A stretch of 64,000 bases of DNA from Pseudomonadota bacterium (lineage in GTDB: Bacteria; Pseudomonadota; Gammaproteobacteria; Steroidobacterales; Steroidobacteraceae): positions 124,001 through 188,000 of the forward strand of contig JAKBCE010000004.1 of NCBI GenBank assembly GCA_021808195.1, written 5' to 3'. A program made the translations under genes and the position numbers. Positions 8,675-17,743 of the stretch are shown here, piece after piece (within the stretch, counting starts at the first letter, position 1; each line of letters opens with the position of its first letter). A model generated the notes under the pieces. The model worked only from the letters and a program-made list of their open reading frames with translations. It ran no database searches and was not told the DNA's origin.

Positions 8675-9247
8675 ATGAACGCCTTGCGTGTGAGCGTCGC
8701 GACGGCCTGGGTTGCCGTGCTGTGCGTGGGACTGTCCGCGCCGGTGTGGGCCGGAGGCGGCGACAACGCCACGGTTTACAAGTGGGTCGATGCGCACGGT
8801 GTGATTCACTACAGCGACCACCCGCACCCGAACGCGATCAAGCTGAGCATCGAGGGGGCGCAGACGTATGCGCCGCCGCCACCGATGCCTGCCGATCTGA
8901 ATGCCACACCGCCGGCATCCTCGGCACGCCCCGCGCACGCCTACAGCAGCTGCCGCATCGCGCAGCCACACAATCAGCAGATGCTGATGAATGCCTACCA
9001 TGCCACCGCCATCGTGCGCACCAACCCGCCACTGTTGCCCGGCAATCGGATTCAGCTGTACTTCGATGGTCGGCGCATGCCCGGCGACGGACCAGCGTTC
9101 ACCTTTCCCGTCTATCGCGGCCAACATTCGGTCTCGGCGGTGGTGCTGAACAGCGTCGGACAGATCGTCTGCGAGACCTCGACGGTGACGTTCTACGTCC
9201 ATCAACCGTCGATTCAAAATCCGCACAACCCCGTTCGACCGCACTGA
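8675..9247 (+). CDS. DUF4124 domain-containing exported protein
   Basis: This 190-residue protein has a signal peptide (residues 1-26, ending in VWA) followed by the DUF4124 core VYKWVDAHGVIHYSDHPHP. DUF4124 proteins are small periplasmic proteins of unknown function and are often found between glnA and ntrB in gammaproteobacteria. A proline-rich linker (residues 63-90) leads to a C-terminal beta-rich part (about residues 95-185) that resembles an immunoglobulin-like fold, though this is a weak inference. A TATGCT hexamer about 15 bp before the start is a possible -10, so the gene may have its own promoter. Confidence 0.8.
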   Translation: MNALRVSVATAWVAVLCVGLSAPVWAGGGDNATVYKWVDAHGVIHYSDHPHPNAIKLSIEGAQTYAPPPPMPADLNATPPASSARPAHAYSSCRIAQPHNQQMLMNAYHATAIVRTNPPLLPGNRIQLYFDGRRMPGDGPAFTFPVYRGQHSVSAVVLNSVGQIVCETSTVTFYVHQPSIQNPHNPVRPH

Positions 9248-9292
9248 TCCCGGATTCGCCCGCCGGGGAGCACCGGCCGCGAGGAGCGCTCG

Positions 9293-10387
9293 GTGGCGGT
9301 TGAGCCCGGTTTGCCCTCGGCGCTCGCACACTTCGACCCGGCCGGCCTGTTCGATGCACTGTCGACCGGCATCATCGTCCTCGACGCGCAGCTGTGCGCG
9401 ATTTACGCCAATGTGGCCGCGCAGGATCTGCTCGCCTTCAGTCTCAACCAGGCGCGGGGCCGACCGTTCACCGATTTCCTGCCCGACAGCAATGGATTGC
9501 GCGGTCTGATGTACCGCGCGCTCACGAGCGGGGAGGGGATCGCGGACCGGGAACTCACCGTGCGACCGGCCGGCACGCCGCGCGAGACTCGCACGCTCGA
9601 TGTCACCATCACGCCGCTCGAGGGTGAGATTACCGGTACCCACCTGCTGCTCGAGCTGGCCGATGCGACGCAGCGTCAGCGCATCACGCGCGAGAACGAT
9701 CTGCTCGCCCGTCTCGATGGCAGTCGGCTGATGATCCGCCAGCTGGCCCACGAGATTAAGAACCCGCTGGGCGGACTGCGCGGGGCGGCGCAACTGCTCG
9801 AGCGCGAGCTGCCCGATGAGGCACTGAAGGAATATACCCATGTGATCATCGGCGAGGCCGACCGGCTGGCGGCGCTCGTCGATTCGATCGCGGGCCCGGC
9901 CCGCGTCCCGGAGAAAACACTGCTCAACGTGCACGAGATCTGTGAACATGTTTACCGGCTGCTGCGCGCCGAGGCGCCTGCCGAAGTGCTCATCGAGCGT
10001 GACTACGACCCCAGCCTGCCGTTGGCCACGCTCGATCGTCATCAGCTGATCCAGGCGCTGCTGAACGTCGCGCGCAATGCGCTGCAGGCGCTCGCGGGCC
10101 GTGGCCGTATCGTGCTGCGCACCCGGGCGTCGTCAAACGTGAGCATCGGCTCGGCCCGTCATCGGCTGGTCGCGAGCGTGCAGGTTCAGGATGACGGACC
10201 CGGTGTGCCGCCGCATCTGCACACCAGCCTGTTCTATCCTCTGGTGACCGGCCGCCCGGATGGCACGGGCCTCGGCCTCGCCGTCGCCCAGGAACTGGTG
10301 AGCCGCAATGGCGGCCTGATCGAATTCGACAGCGAGCCGGGCCGCACGGTCTTCACGTTGTTGCTGCCGCTCGGGGAGGGCGCATGA
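9293..10387 (+). CDS. glnL: Nitrogen sensor histidine kinase NtrB (GlnL)
   Basis: This 364-residue cytoplasmic kinase/phosphatase controls NtrC in response to PII. It begins with a PAS domain (residues 15-125). The H-box QLAHEIKNPLGG follows with phospho-acceptor His153, then the ATP-binding N-box NVARNALQA, DDGPGVPP and the G-box GTGLGLAVAQ. There are no membrane segments, as expected. The GTG start is chosen because GAGGAG lies 6 bp upstream. Its stop overlaps the ntrC start by 4 bp (ATGA), so kinase and regulator are translationally coupled. Confidence 0.95.
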   Translation: MAVEPGLPSALAHFDPAGLFDALSTGIIVLDAQLCAIYANVAAQDLLAFSLNQARGRPFTDFLPDSNGLRGLMYRALTSGEGIADRELTVRPAGTPRETRTLDVTITPLEGEITGTHLLLELADATQRQRITRENDLLARLDGSRLMIRQLAHEIKNPLGGLRGAAQLLERELPDEALKEYTHVIIGEADRLAALVDSIAGPARVPEKTLLNVHEICEHVYRLLRAEAPAEVLIERDYDPSLPLATLDRHQLIQALLNVARNALQALAGRGRIVLRTRASSNVSIGSARHRLVASVQVQDDGPGVPPHLHTSLFYPLVTGRPDGTGLGLAVAQELVSRNGGLIEFDSEPGRTVFTLLLPLGEGA

Positions 10388-11805
10388 ATCCGGCGCTGCG
10401 GGTCTGGATCGTCGATGACGATGCGTCGATCCGCTGGGTGCTCGAGCGGGCGCTGCGCAACGGTGGACTGGTGGCCCGCGCGTTTGATTCGGCCGAGCCG
10501 GCGCTCGAGGCACTGCGGCGCGATGCGCCCGATGTGCTGATGACCGATATCCGCATGTCCGGGCGCTCCGGTCTGGATCTGCTGCGCCGCGTGCACGACA
10601 CTCGTCCGCAGCTGCCGGTCATCGTCATGACCGCGCACTCCGATCTCGACAGCGCGGTGTCGGCCTACGAGGGTGGCGCATTCGAGTACCTGCCGAAGCC
10701 TTTTGACATCGATCAGGCCGTGGCGCTGGTGCGTCGGGCGGCCCGTGTGCAGCCCACGCCGGCAAACGATGGTGCAGCCGATCAGCAGATCCCGGAACTG
10801 CTCGGGACTGCACCGGCCATGCAGCAGGTGTTCCGCGGCATCGGCCGGCTGTCGCGCTCGAGCGTGACGGTACTGATCACCGGGGAGTCCGGTACCGGCA
10901 AGGAGCTGGTCGCCCGTGCACTGCACGAACACAGTCCGCGCACCGGGCGCCCGTTCATCGCACTCAACACCGCCGCCATTCCCGGCGATCTGCTCGAGTC
11001 CGAGCTGTTCGGTCACGAGCGGGGCGCCTTCACCGGCGCCGACGCGCAGCGGCGTGGCCGCTTCGAGCAGGCCGACGGTGGCACGCTGTTTCTCGATGAG
11101 ATCGGCGACATGTCGACACCGCTGCAGACGCGACTGCTGCGCGTGCTGGCAGAAGGCGAGTTCTACCGCGTGGGCGGGCAAACCCCGATTCGCGTCGATG
11201 TGCGCGTCATCGCGGCGACTCACCAGAATCTGCAGGAACGCGTGGCGCAGGGGTCGTTTCGCGAGGACCTGTACCATCGCCTGAACGTCATCCGTATCGC
11301 TCTGCCGCCGCTGCGCGAGCGGCTCGAGGATATCCCGCTGCTGCTGCGCCACTACCTGCGAATGGCCGCGCGCGACCTCGGCGTCGAGATCAAGGCGCTC
11401 GCGCCGCAGGCCGAGCAGCGGCTCGTCGCCTATCGCTGGCCGGGCAACGTGCGTGAGTTGGTCAATGTCTGCCGCCGGCTGTCGGTGCTCGCGCCGGGCC
11501 GGGAAATCGGTCCAGAAGATCTGCCGGCGGAAATCGACGCGCGTGCGGCCGACTCGCACGCCGACTGGCAGAGCACGCTCGCGGACTGGGCCGACCGGCA
11601 GGCCGCGAGCGGCGAGGCTGCGTTGCTCGATGTGGCGTTGCCGCAGTTCGAGCGGATTCTCATTCGCGCCGCGCTCAAACGTACCCAGGGCCACCGCCAG
11701 CAGGCGGCGCGGCTGCTCGGCTGGGGACGCAACACCCTGACACGCAAGCTGAAGGAACTTCAGCTCGAGATTCCCGAGCCGAGTGGTGAGTCGATGGAGC
11801 CGTGA
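10384..11805 (+). CDS. glnG: Nitrogen regulator NtrC (GlnG), sigma-54 activator
   Basis: This 473-residue response regulator and bacterial enhancer-binding protein activates sigma-54 promoters such as the glnA promoter at 6956. Domains in order are a receiver (residues 1-120, phospho-Asp55 in MTDIRMSG), an AAA+ domain with Walker A GESGTGKE (167-174) and the sigma-54 contact loop GAFTGA (214-219), and a Fis-type helix-turn-helix near the end ([20 protein letters not shown]). The length is close to E. coli NtrC (469). It overlaps ntrB by 4 bp and ends facing pyrD across a short palindromic junction. Confidence 0.96.
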   Translation: MNPALRVWIVDDDASIRWVLERALRNGGLVARAFDSAEPALEALRRDAPDVLMTDIRMSGRSGLDLLRRVHDTRPQLPVIVMTAHSDLDSAVSAYEGGAFEYLPKPFDIDQAVALVRRAARVQPTPANDGAADQQIPELLGTAPAMQQVFRGIGRLSRSSVTVLITGESGTGKELVARALHEHSPRTGRPFIALNTAAIPGDLLESELFGHERGAFTGADAQRRGRFEQADGGTLFLDEIGDMSTPLQTRLLRVLAEGEFYRVGGQTPIRVDVRVIAATHQNLQERVAQGSFREDLYHRLNVIRIALPPLRERLEDIPLLLRHYLRMAARDLGVEIKALAPQAEQRLVAYRWPGNVRELVNVCRRLSVLAPGREIGPEDLPAEIDARAADSHADWQSTLADWADRQAASGEAALLDVALPQFERILIRAALKRTQGHRQQAARLLGWGRNTLTRKLKELQLEIPEPSGESMEP

Positions 11806-11806
11806 G

Positions 11807-11829
11807 CGCCTGGCGGCGCCGCGCAGGCG
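11807..11829. repeat. GC-rich near-palindrome at the ntrC/pyrD convergent junction
   Basis: CGCCTG at 11807-11812 pairs with CAGGCG at 11824-11829 around the self-complementary core GCGGCGCCGC (11813-11822). It lies 1 bp after the ntrC stop and 6 bp from the pyrD stop. It has no T-run. Confidence 0.45.
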
Positions 11830-11835
11830 GAGCGC

Positions 11836-12783
11836 TCAGACGTGCAGCGTGCCGGTCAGTTCCGTGACGCTGCCGAAGCCGTGCTCGTGCAGATAGTCGC
11901 TGATCCCGGCGTTGATTCGCTTGCACGCCATCGGATCGTAGAACAGCGCCGTACCGACCCCCACCGCGCTCGCCCCGGCGATGAGAAACTCGATCGCGTC
12001 CGTGGCCGAGGTGATGCCGCCCTGGCCGATGATCGGAATGCCATGCTTGCGCGCCACCTCGTGCACCTGATGCACCTTGAGCAGCGCGATCGGCTTGATG
12101 GCCGGGCCGGACAGCCCGCCCTGGATGTTGCCGATCACCGGCTTGCGGGTGCGCGCGTCGATCGCCATGCCCATCACCGTGTTGATCACCGAGAGTGCAT
12201 CCGTGCCCGCCTCGATGCAGCGTCGGGCATTCTCACGGATGTCGGTCTGATTGGGCGACAGCTTGGTGATTAGCGGCTTGCCGGTCACGCGGCGGCACGC
12301 TTCGACCACCTGCGCCGACATGTCCGGATAGTTGCCAAAGGCCACCCCGCCCTCCTTGACGTTCGGGCAGGAGATGTTGATTTCGATGGCGTCGATGGGC
12401 GACTGGTCGAACAGGCGGGTGACTTCGGCGTACTCCTCGACCGTCGAGCCTGACACGTTGGCGATGAAGCGCGTCTCGGAAAAATCGAGCTCGGGCAGGA
12501 TGCGCTCGATGACGTGCCGCGTGCCGGGGTTCTGCAGGCCGATCGCGTTCAACATGCCACCCGGGGTCTCGTACACCCGGTGCGGCGGGTTGCCGAGCCG
12601 CGCACCGAGCGTGGTGCCCTTGAGCACGACGGCGCCGGCGTCGCGATTGGAGAAGCCCTCGATCCGGGTGTATTCCTCCCCGAAGCCGACGCAGCCGGAC
12701 AGCAGGACGATGGGTGAGGCGAAGTGCAGCCCGCAGAATTTCAGTCTTAGTGCGTCAGACGGAGCAGTCGGTGCCTGGGTCAT
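11836..12783 (-). CDS. pyrD: Dihydroorotate dehydrogenase, class 1 (1B-like)
   Basis: This protein of about 315 residues oxidises dihydroorotate to orotate in pyrimidine synthesis, with FMN as cofactor. It has the class 1 catalytic cysteine in NISCPNVKEGG, the FMN-site pieces SGCVGFGEEY and KGTTLGARLG, and GQGGITSATDAIEFLIAGA near the C-terminus. Class 1B enzymes normally work with the Fe-S/FAD subunit PyrK, which is not adjacent here. Class 2 PyrD is the usual form in gammaproteobacteria, so this may be a second enzyme or a related dihydropyrimidine dehydrogenase. An in-frame GTG at 12828 would add 15 residues; neither start has a strong ribosome site. Confidence 0.85.
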   Translation of the reverse strand: MTQAPTAPSDALRLKFCGLHFASPIVLLSGCVGFGEEYTRIEGFSNRDAGAVVLKGTTLGARLGNPPHRVYETPGGMLNAIGLQNPGTRHVIERILPELDFSETRFIANVSGSTVEEYAEVTRLFDQSPIDAIEINISCPNVKEGGVAFGNYPDMSAQVVEACRRVTGKPLITKLSPNQTDIRENARRCIEAGTDALSVINTVMGMAIDARTRKPVIGNIQGGLSGPAIKPIALLKVHQVHEVARKHGIPIIGQGGITSATDAIEFLIAGASAVGVGTALFYDPMACKRINAGISDYLHEHGFGSVTELTGTLHV

Positions 12784-12861
12784 GGGGCGTTCAGCGGCGA
12801 TGTCCGGCACGGATGCCGGCAGAGCCACTCATTATCGCACTGTGCGCCGGTGCCCAGAAAC

Positions 12862-13245
12862 TCAATCGCGATGCCGATGGATGTGGATCTGGATGCGCCC
12901 TTTCGGACCGATCAGCCACGAGGCGAGCCAGCCGGCGATCCAGACGATGAGCGCAGCCTGAAACGCGGTCCAGAAGCCGCCGTAGAGGTGGAAGCCCGGC
13001 AGCATCCAGGCGACGAGCGCCAGCATGGCGGTATTGACGACGAGCAGAAACACCCCGAGCGTGAGCAGGGTCAGGGGCAGCGTCAGCAGGATCACGACGG
13101 GGCGCACGATGGCGTTGACGACACCGAGCAGCAGTCCGGCGAGGACCAGCGTGCCCGGATCATCGATGCGGATACCCGGCACCCAGCGCGTCGCGACCCA
13201 CAAGCCCAGGGCGGTCACCACCGCGCGCAGCACGAATGACGTCAC
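12862..13245 (-). CDS. Phage holin family 4-TM membrane protein (PF04020 type)
   Basis: This 127-residue protein has four predicted membrane helices and the family segment LLLGVVNAIVRPVVILLTLP. The GTG start at 13245 follows GGAGGG and overlaps the stop of the SRPBCC gene (GTGA), so the two are co-translated. The tail is basic and histidine-rich (IHIHRHRD). Despite the family name, such chromosomal proteins are not known to lyse cells, and their function is unknown. Confidence 0.82.
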   Translation of the reverse strand: MTSFVLRAVVTALGLWVATRWVPGIRIDDPGTLVLAGLLLGVVNAIVRPVVILLTLPLTLLTLGVFLLVVNTAMLALVAWMLPGFHLYGGFWTAFQAALIVWIAGWLASWLIGPKGRIQIHIHRHRD

Positions 13246-13694
13246 AATCCCTCCACAGCGTCCGTCGACTCGAGCAGGGCCTTCAGGCGCACCAGGGCTG
13301 CCTGCCAGCCGGTCCGCAGCCGCAGGTACGGCAGATCCCACTGTGGGTCGGCGGGAATGCCCGAGCCGAGCAATCGCAGGATGGTGCCCGAGCGGGCCGG
13401 CTCGAGAATGAAATCATCGACGAGCGCGCTCTCGGTCGGTGGCAGCGCCGCGGACGGCAGATAGATCAGCCGCAGGCGCTGCTCCGGTACCCAAACGTCG
13501 ATGCAGGCCTCGAGTTCCGTGAGGCGATCGACGCGCGCCCGAAACAGCCCGCCGGGTCGGGCGCTGATGGTGGCATCGGGGGAGCACCATTGGGCCAGCA
13601 GTTCCGAGTCGGTCAGTGCCGCCCAGACCGGGGTGACGTCGGTGCGCAGGTCGAGCCGATGGGCATAGCCCCGGGTCTTCTCCATGGCGGCCAT
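13242..13694 (-). CDS. SRPBCC / AHSA1-like domain protein
   Basis: This protein of about 150 residues has the helix-grip (START-like) fold of the AHSA1 group: DVTPVWAALTDSELLAQWCSP at the front, a beta-sheet core, and a C-terminal helix with GWQAALVRLKALLES. Such proteins bind hydrophobic ligands or act as Hsp90-cochaperone-like factors; no ligand can be named. ATG codons at 13694 and 13685 are both possible starts and neither has a clear ribosome site. It overlaps the downstream holin-like gene by 4 bp. Confidence 0.75.
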   Translation of the reverse strand: MAAMEKTRGYAHRLDLRTDVTPVWAALTDSELLAQWCSPDATISARPGGLFRARVDRLTELEACIDVWVPEQRLRLIYLPSAALPPTESALVDDFILEPARSGTILRLLGSGIPADPQWDLPYLRLRTGWQAALVRLKALLESTDAVEGL

Positions 13695-13844
13695 TGTGCC
13701 ATCGCGCCGCTGCGCGTGCAGGGGCGGCGCCCTGCCCCCCGGCGCGGCTGAATGGCCATCACGCTGGCGCCGGAATGGGCACAATACGCACGCCGGCCCG
13801 GCGCGGGCCGGTGACCCCATTCCTGGACAGCCTCGGAGGCCTCG

Positions 13845-14237
13845 ATGGCGCTCGTGCAACTGGTGATCGTGCTGGCTCTATTAGAGTTCTTCGCGTTCGG
13901 CGCGGCCGTCGGCAAGGCACGCGGTACCTACGGCGTGGCCGCTCCGGCGACCAGCGGTAACACCATGTTCGAACGGTATTATCGCGTGCAGATGAACACG
14001 CTCGAGCTGCTCGTGATGTTGATTCCCGCGATGTGGCTGGCGGCGAACTACATGAACCCGCGCATCGTGGCCGGTCTCGGCGCACTGTACCTCGTTGGCC
14101 GGCTGGTCTATTTCCGGTCTTATGTGAAAGATCCGAAGACGCGCAGTCTGGGGTTCGCGCTCTCGAGCGGGCCGATCCTGGTGCTCATGCTCGGCGCGCT
14201 GGTCGGTGCGGCTCGCGCCGTGTGGCATCCTTTCTGA
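13845..14237 (+). CDS. MAPEG family membrane protein
   Basis: This 130-residue integral membrane protein has four hydrophobic segments and the family signature MFERYYRVQMNTLELLVMLIPAMWL (residues 44-68; key residues are the R, N, E and P), which includes the ERxxRVxxNxxE motif of membrane-associated eicosanoid and glutathione metabolism proteins. Bacterial members may act as glutathione transferases or peroxidases, but the substrate is unknown. It ends 7 bp before the convergent gpsA gene. Confidence 0.87.
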   Translation: MALVQLVIVLALLEFFAFGAAVGKARGTYGVAAPATSGNTMFERYYRVQMNTLELLVMLIPAMWLAANYMNPRIVAGLGALYLVGRLVYFRSYVKDPKTRSLGFALSSGPILVLMLGALVGAARAVWHPF

Positions 14238-14244
14238 GCGCCGC

Positions 14245-15264
14245 TCAGTCCGTTTCGGGCTTGATCGGCCGGCGCATCAACCCGCGGACCGCCTCGCCCG
14301 GCGTGAGGCCCTCGTACAGCACCCGGTAGACGCTCTCGCTGAGCGGCATATCGACGCCGTGTCGGGCCGCCACCTCGTGCACGGCGCGCGCCGCGGGATA
14401 GCCCTCGACCACCTGGCCGATGGCGGCCAGAGCCTCGGCCGGCGTGCGGCCGGCGGCGAGCGCGAGCCCGAAGCGCCGGTTGCGCGACTGGTCATCGGTG
14501 CAGGTCAGCACCAGATCGCCGAGACCGGCCAGGCCCATGAAGGTCTCGCGCTGCGCGCCGAGCGCGACGCCGAGGCGCATCATTTCGGCGAGCCCTCGGG
14601 TGATCAGCGCGACCCGGGTATTGGCCCCGAAGCCCAGTCCGTCGGATAGTCCCGCGCCGACCGCCAGCACGTTCTTCACCGCACCGCCCACCTCGACGCC
14701 CACGATATCGGTGGAGGTATAGGCGCGGAAGTTCTCTGCCGACAGATCCTGCGCCAGCGAGGTGGCAAAGGCGGCGTCCGCCGAAGCGATGGTCATGGCG
14801 GTCGGCAGGCCAGCGCCGACCTCGCGGGCGAAAGTCGGGCCGGAGAGCACCGCGACCGAGCGTGCAGGCCCGAGGATCTCGCGGGCCACCTGATGGGGCA
14901 ACAGCCCGGTGGGCAGCTCGAATCCCTTGGTTGCCCAGGCGAGCTGGGTCTGAGGCGCGAGCAACGGGGCGATGTGCTCGAGCAGCGTGCGAAACGCATG
15001 ACTGGGCACTGCGATCAGCAGGTCCCGCGCGCCGGCGAGCGCGCACTTCAGGTCCGGCTGGACCTGCAGCGCCTCGGGAAAGGCGCCGGAGGGAAGATAG
15101 CGTTCGTTGCGGCGCTCGCGCGCCATGCGCTCGAGCTGTGCGCGGTCCCGGCCCCAGAGCCGCGTCGGACGGCCGCTGCGCGCGAACTGAACCGCGAGCG
15201 CCGTCCCCCACGAGCCCGCGCCGAGCACGGCCACCGGCCGGTCCATTCCGGATGCGGTGCGCAT
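14245..15264 (-). CDS. gpsA: Glycerol-3-phosphate dehydrogenase [NAD(P)+]
   Basis: This 339-residue cytoplasmic enzyme reduces dihydroxyacetone phosphate to sn-glycerol-3-phosphate for phospholipid synthesis. The Rossmann motif VLGAGSWGTALA starts at residue 12, and VLSGPTFAREV, the catalytic-lysine region GGAVKNVLAVGAG and the substrate-binding NTRVALITRGLAEM are all present. The length equals that of E. coli GpsA. An internal ATG at 15246 (MDRPVAVLG) is an alternative start. It is last in yibN-grxC-secB-gpsA, the same order as in E. coli, 22 bp after secB. Confidence 0.96.
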   Translation of the reverse strand: MRTASGMDRPVAVLGAGSWGTALAVQFARSGRPTRLWGRDRAQLERMARERRNERYLPSGAFPEALQVQPDLKCALAGARDLLIAVPSHAFRTLLEHIAPLLAPQTQLAWATKGFELPTGLLPHQVAREILGPARSVAVLSGPTFAREVGAGLPTAMTIASADAAFATSLAQDLSAENFRAYTSTDIVGVEVGGAVKNVLAVGAGLSDGLGFGANTRVALITRGLAEMMRLGVALGAQRETFMGLAGLGDLVLTCTDDQSRNRRFGLALAAGRTPAEALAAIGQVVEGYPAARAVHEVAARHGVDMPLSESVYRVLYEGLTPGEAVRGLMRRPIKPETD

Positions 15265-15286
15265 GATCAGGCGCGGGCCGTGCCGT

Positions 15287-15772
15287 TCAGTTTGCCTGCT
15301 GGTTGGCGGGCATACCCTGCGGGGTTTGGTTCGCTGCGTACAGCGCGTCGAAATTCACCGGCGGCAGCAGCAGCTGCGGGAAACCGCCCTGGGTGATCAG
15401 ATGCGACACCTGGGCGCGGGCATAGGGGAACAGCACGCCCGGACAGATCGCGCCGACCGCCCGCTTGGTGTCCTCGTCGCTGAGGTTGCGCAGCAGGAAT
15501 ACGCCGGCCTGCTTGACCTCGACCAGAAACGCCGTCGTCTCGCCCTGCTTGGCCGACACCGTCACCGTCAGCACCACTTCCTGTACCTCGGGCGCGAGCG
15601 CATTGACCGCGGTCTGCAGGTCGAGATTGATCTGAGGATTCCAGTTGCCGTCCCCGCGCGGCCCGTTCGGCGCCTCGTACGAGCAGTCCTTCAGATAGAC
15701 GTGCTGCAACTGCAGGATGGGGCCGTTGGCGTCTTCGGGTGCCGGCACGGTGCCGGCGGCTTCATTTGCCAT
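15287..15772 (-). CDS. secB: Protein-export chaperone SecB
   Basis: This 161-residue tetrameric cytoplasmic chaperone keeps preproteins unfolded and delivers them to SecA. Typical features are LQHVYLKDCSYEAPNGP, the QINLDLQTAVN segment, FLVEVKQAGVFLLRN, and ICPGVLFPYARAQVSHLITQGGFPQLLLPPVNF near the C-terminus (spanning residues 113-145). It lies 3 bp after grxC and directly before gpsA. The presence of SecB supports a proteobacterial host. Confidence 0.97.
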   Translation of the reverse strand: MANEAAGTVPAPEDANGPILQLQHVYLKDCSYEAPNGPRGDGNWNPQINLDLQTAVNALAPEVQEVVLTVTVSAKQGETTAFLVEVKQAGVFLLRNLSDEDTKRAVGAICPGVLFPYARAQVSHLITQGGFPQLLLPPVNFDALYAANQTPQGMPANQQAN

Positions 15773-15775
15773 GAT

Positions 15776-16042
15776 TCAGACTCCGCTTTGTAAAAGTTTG
15801 TCGAGGCCGCCTCGGGCATCGAGCGCAAAAAGATCGTCACAACCGCCGACGTGCGTCTCGCCGACGAAGATCTGCGGCACGGTGTGCCGGTGGCTGCGTG
15901 CCATCATTTCGGCACGTGCCTCGGGGAACTCGTCCACGTCGATTTCCTGAAACGCAATGCCCTTTTGCTGCAGCAGCTGCCGGGCACGGGCACAGTACGG
16001 ACACCAGCTGGTGGCGTACATCAGAACCTTCGGCCCACTCAT
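15776..16042 (-). CDS. grxC: Glutaredoxin 3 (GrxC)
   Basis: This 88-residue dithiol glutaredoxin carries the active site CPYC in YATSWCPYCARARQLL, plus TVPQIFVGETHVGGCDD, which holds the cis-Pro and the glutathione-binding region. It reduces disulfides in the cytoplasm using glutathione. The ATG at 16042 (MSGPKVLMYAT) overlaps the stop of yibN as ATGA, so a longer upstream reading is rejected. Confidence 0.95.
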   Translation of the reverse strand: MSGPKVLMYATSWCPYCARARQLLQQKGIAFQEIDVDEFPEARAEMMARSHRHTVPQIFVGETHVGGCDDLFALDARGGLDKLLQSGV

Positions 16043-16482
16043 GCGCTGCGTCCTGCGCCCTTCTCGAGCGGCAGATGCTCGGCGCGCCACGCCGAGATTC
16101 CGCCACGCAGATTCATGGCCTGCTCGAAGCCCTGTGCGCGCAACTGGCGGACGGCTGCCCCGGCCAGCGAACCGCTGTTGCAGTACACGATGATCGGCTT
16201 CTGCTTGTTCTTCTTCAGCACGTCCGAAGCCTTGAGAATCTGCTCGCCATCCATGCGGCGTGCGCCCGCCAAGTGGCCTGCGGCAAATTGCTCCCCGGGC
16301 CGCAGGTCGATGGTCAGTGCGCCGCGATTCATCATCTGAATGGCTTCCTGGGGCGAGACGGACGCGAAACTCTCCGTCCGTGCCCGAATCTCAACCAGGA
16401 CCGCGAGCGCCGCCACGACTGCTGTCGCGGTGACGAGCCAGGGATGCAGATGGATATATTGAGAAAGATGATCCGTGAACAC
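16039..16482 (-). CDS. yibN: Membrane-anchored rhodanese-like protein (YibN)
   Basis: This 147-residue protein has one N-terminal membrane helix (about residues 13-33) and a rhodanese domain. The active-site loop is VYCNSGSLAG with Cys100, so sulfurtransferase activity is plausible. E. coli yibN occupies the same place before grxC-secB-gpsA. Its start faces envC across a short divergent region at 16483-16537. Confidence 0.9.
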   Translation of the reverse strand: MFTDHLSQYIHLHPWLVTATAVVAALAVLVEIRARTESFASVSPQEAIQMMNRGALTIDLRPGEQFAAGHLAGARRMDGEQILKASDVLKKNKQKPIIVYCNSGSLAGAAVRQLRAQGFEQAMNLRGGISAWRAEHLPLEKGAGRSA

Positions 16483-16537
16483 AGGGGTGCGAGAAGATCG
16501 TATCGGCCGCCAAAAGGTCGCGCATTATAGCGCCCCT

Positions 16538-17734
16538 ATGCGATCCGGCATGTCCCTAAAACCCATGGGGTTCGGCGCGCGGATATTCATGGCTACGGTC
16601 GTGCTTGTGCTCTGGCCTGCCATGCCGGCGACCGCGCGGGTGTCTCCCCAGGTCGCGGCCCGCCGGACCCAGGAACGCCTGCACGTGGTGCAGGCACAGA
16701 TCGCGCGGGTGGCCCGCCAGGTCGAGCAGTCGCGGCTCGAGCAGAGCCGCTTGACGCAGGCGCTGCGATCCACCGAGCAGTCCGCCGGCACGGCGCGCAC
16801 GGCGCTGGCGAGTATTCGTCGCCAGCGCGCCGCGCTCGCCGCTCGCCGCGCGCAGCTCGCCGCACGGCAGCAGACGAGCCAGGCGGACCTGAAGCGCACT
16901 CGCCATCTGCTGCTCGGGGAGTTGCGTGCGGCCTATCTGATCGGCCGAGAGGGTCCGCTCACGTTGCTGCTCAATCAGGGCCGCCCTGGCCGCATGCAGC
17001 GGATGTTCGCGTATTACAGCTACTTCGGCCGCCAGCGCGCCCACGATCTGGCGCAGATCGAGGCCGATCTGCAGCACATCGAGCAGCTCGATGGCGCGTT
17101 GCGCGCCGCGGATGTGCAGCTCGAGGGGCTCGAACAGCAGCGCCAGGGGCAGCTGACGGCGCTCGAGCAGGCGAGCGCCGCCCGCCGCAAGGTGCTGGCG
17201 AGCATTGCCGCGCGCACCCGCACCCGTGCCGAGCGGCTGCAGCGCCTGCGCCGCCAGCAGCAGGGTCTGCAAATCCTGCTCGCGGCGCTGCGCCGCGCCG
17301 AGGCACGTCTGCCGCACGAGCATCCTGCCCAGCGCTTCACCCGCCTGCAGGGTCATCTGCACTGGCCCGTGGTCGGTCGCCTGATGGCGCGCTTCGGTGA
17401 GCCGCGTGCCGGCGGTCTGCGCTGGGACGGCGATCTCATCGCCACCCGGCTGGATGCGCCCGTGCACGCGGTGGCGCCGGGTCGGGTGATCTTTGCGGAT
17501 TGGCTGGCCGGCCTCGGACTGCTCATTATCATCGATCACGGCGGTGGCTATATGAGTCTCTATGGACACAACGACCATCTTTACGCGCGCGTCGGGCAGC
17601 AGGTCGCGGCCGGTCAGCTGATTGCCGCGGCGGGCAACAGCGGCGGGGCGAGCCGGCCGGAGCTGTACTTCGGGATCCGTCACGGGACCCGGCCCGTCGA
17701 TCCGCGACTGTGGCTCGAGCGGCATGCCCGCTAG
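16538..17734 (+). CDS. envC: EnvC-like murein hydrolase activator (degenerate LytM)
   Basis: This protein of about 398 residues has a signal peptide (ending near PATA), a long coiled-coil region (about residues 30-260, rich in Arg/Gln/Leu) and a C-terminal LytM/M23 domain. The zinc ligands of active M23 peptidases are missing: the HxxxD position reads RWDGD, and HxH is replaced in ELYFGIR. EnvC in E. coli is likewise catalytically dead and activates the amidases AmiA/AmiB at the division site. The gene is divergent from yibN-grxC-secB-gpsA, as in E. coli. ATG codons at 16538, 16550 and 16565 are all possible starts. Confidence 0.88.
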   Translation: MRSGMSLKPMGFGARIFMATVVLVLWPAMPATARVSPQVAARRTQERLHVVQAQIARVARQVEQSRLEQSRLTQALRSTEQSAGTARTALASIRRQRAALAARRAQLAARQQTSQADLKRTRHLLLGELRAAYLIGREGPLTLLLNQGRPGRMQRMFAYYSYFGRQRAHDLAQIEADLQHIEQLDGALRAADVQLEGLEQQRQGQLTALEQASAARRKVLASIAARTRTRAERLQRLRRQQQGLQILLAALRRAEARLPHEHPAQRFTRLQGHLHWPVVGRLMARFGEPRAGGLRWDGDLIATRLDAPVHAVAPGRVIFADWLAGLGLLIIIDHGGGYMSLYGHNDHLYARVGQQVAAGQLIAAAGNSGGASRPELYFGIRHGTRPVDPRLWLERHAR

Positions 17735-17743
17735 ACTGTCGCC

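Noticed and set aside
16538..17734. Loss of zinc ligands in the LytM domain as gene decay
   Set aside because: EnvC proteins are normally catalytically dead activators, and the synteny with yibN-grxC-secB-gpsA fits envC.
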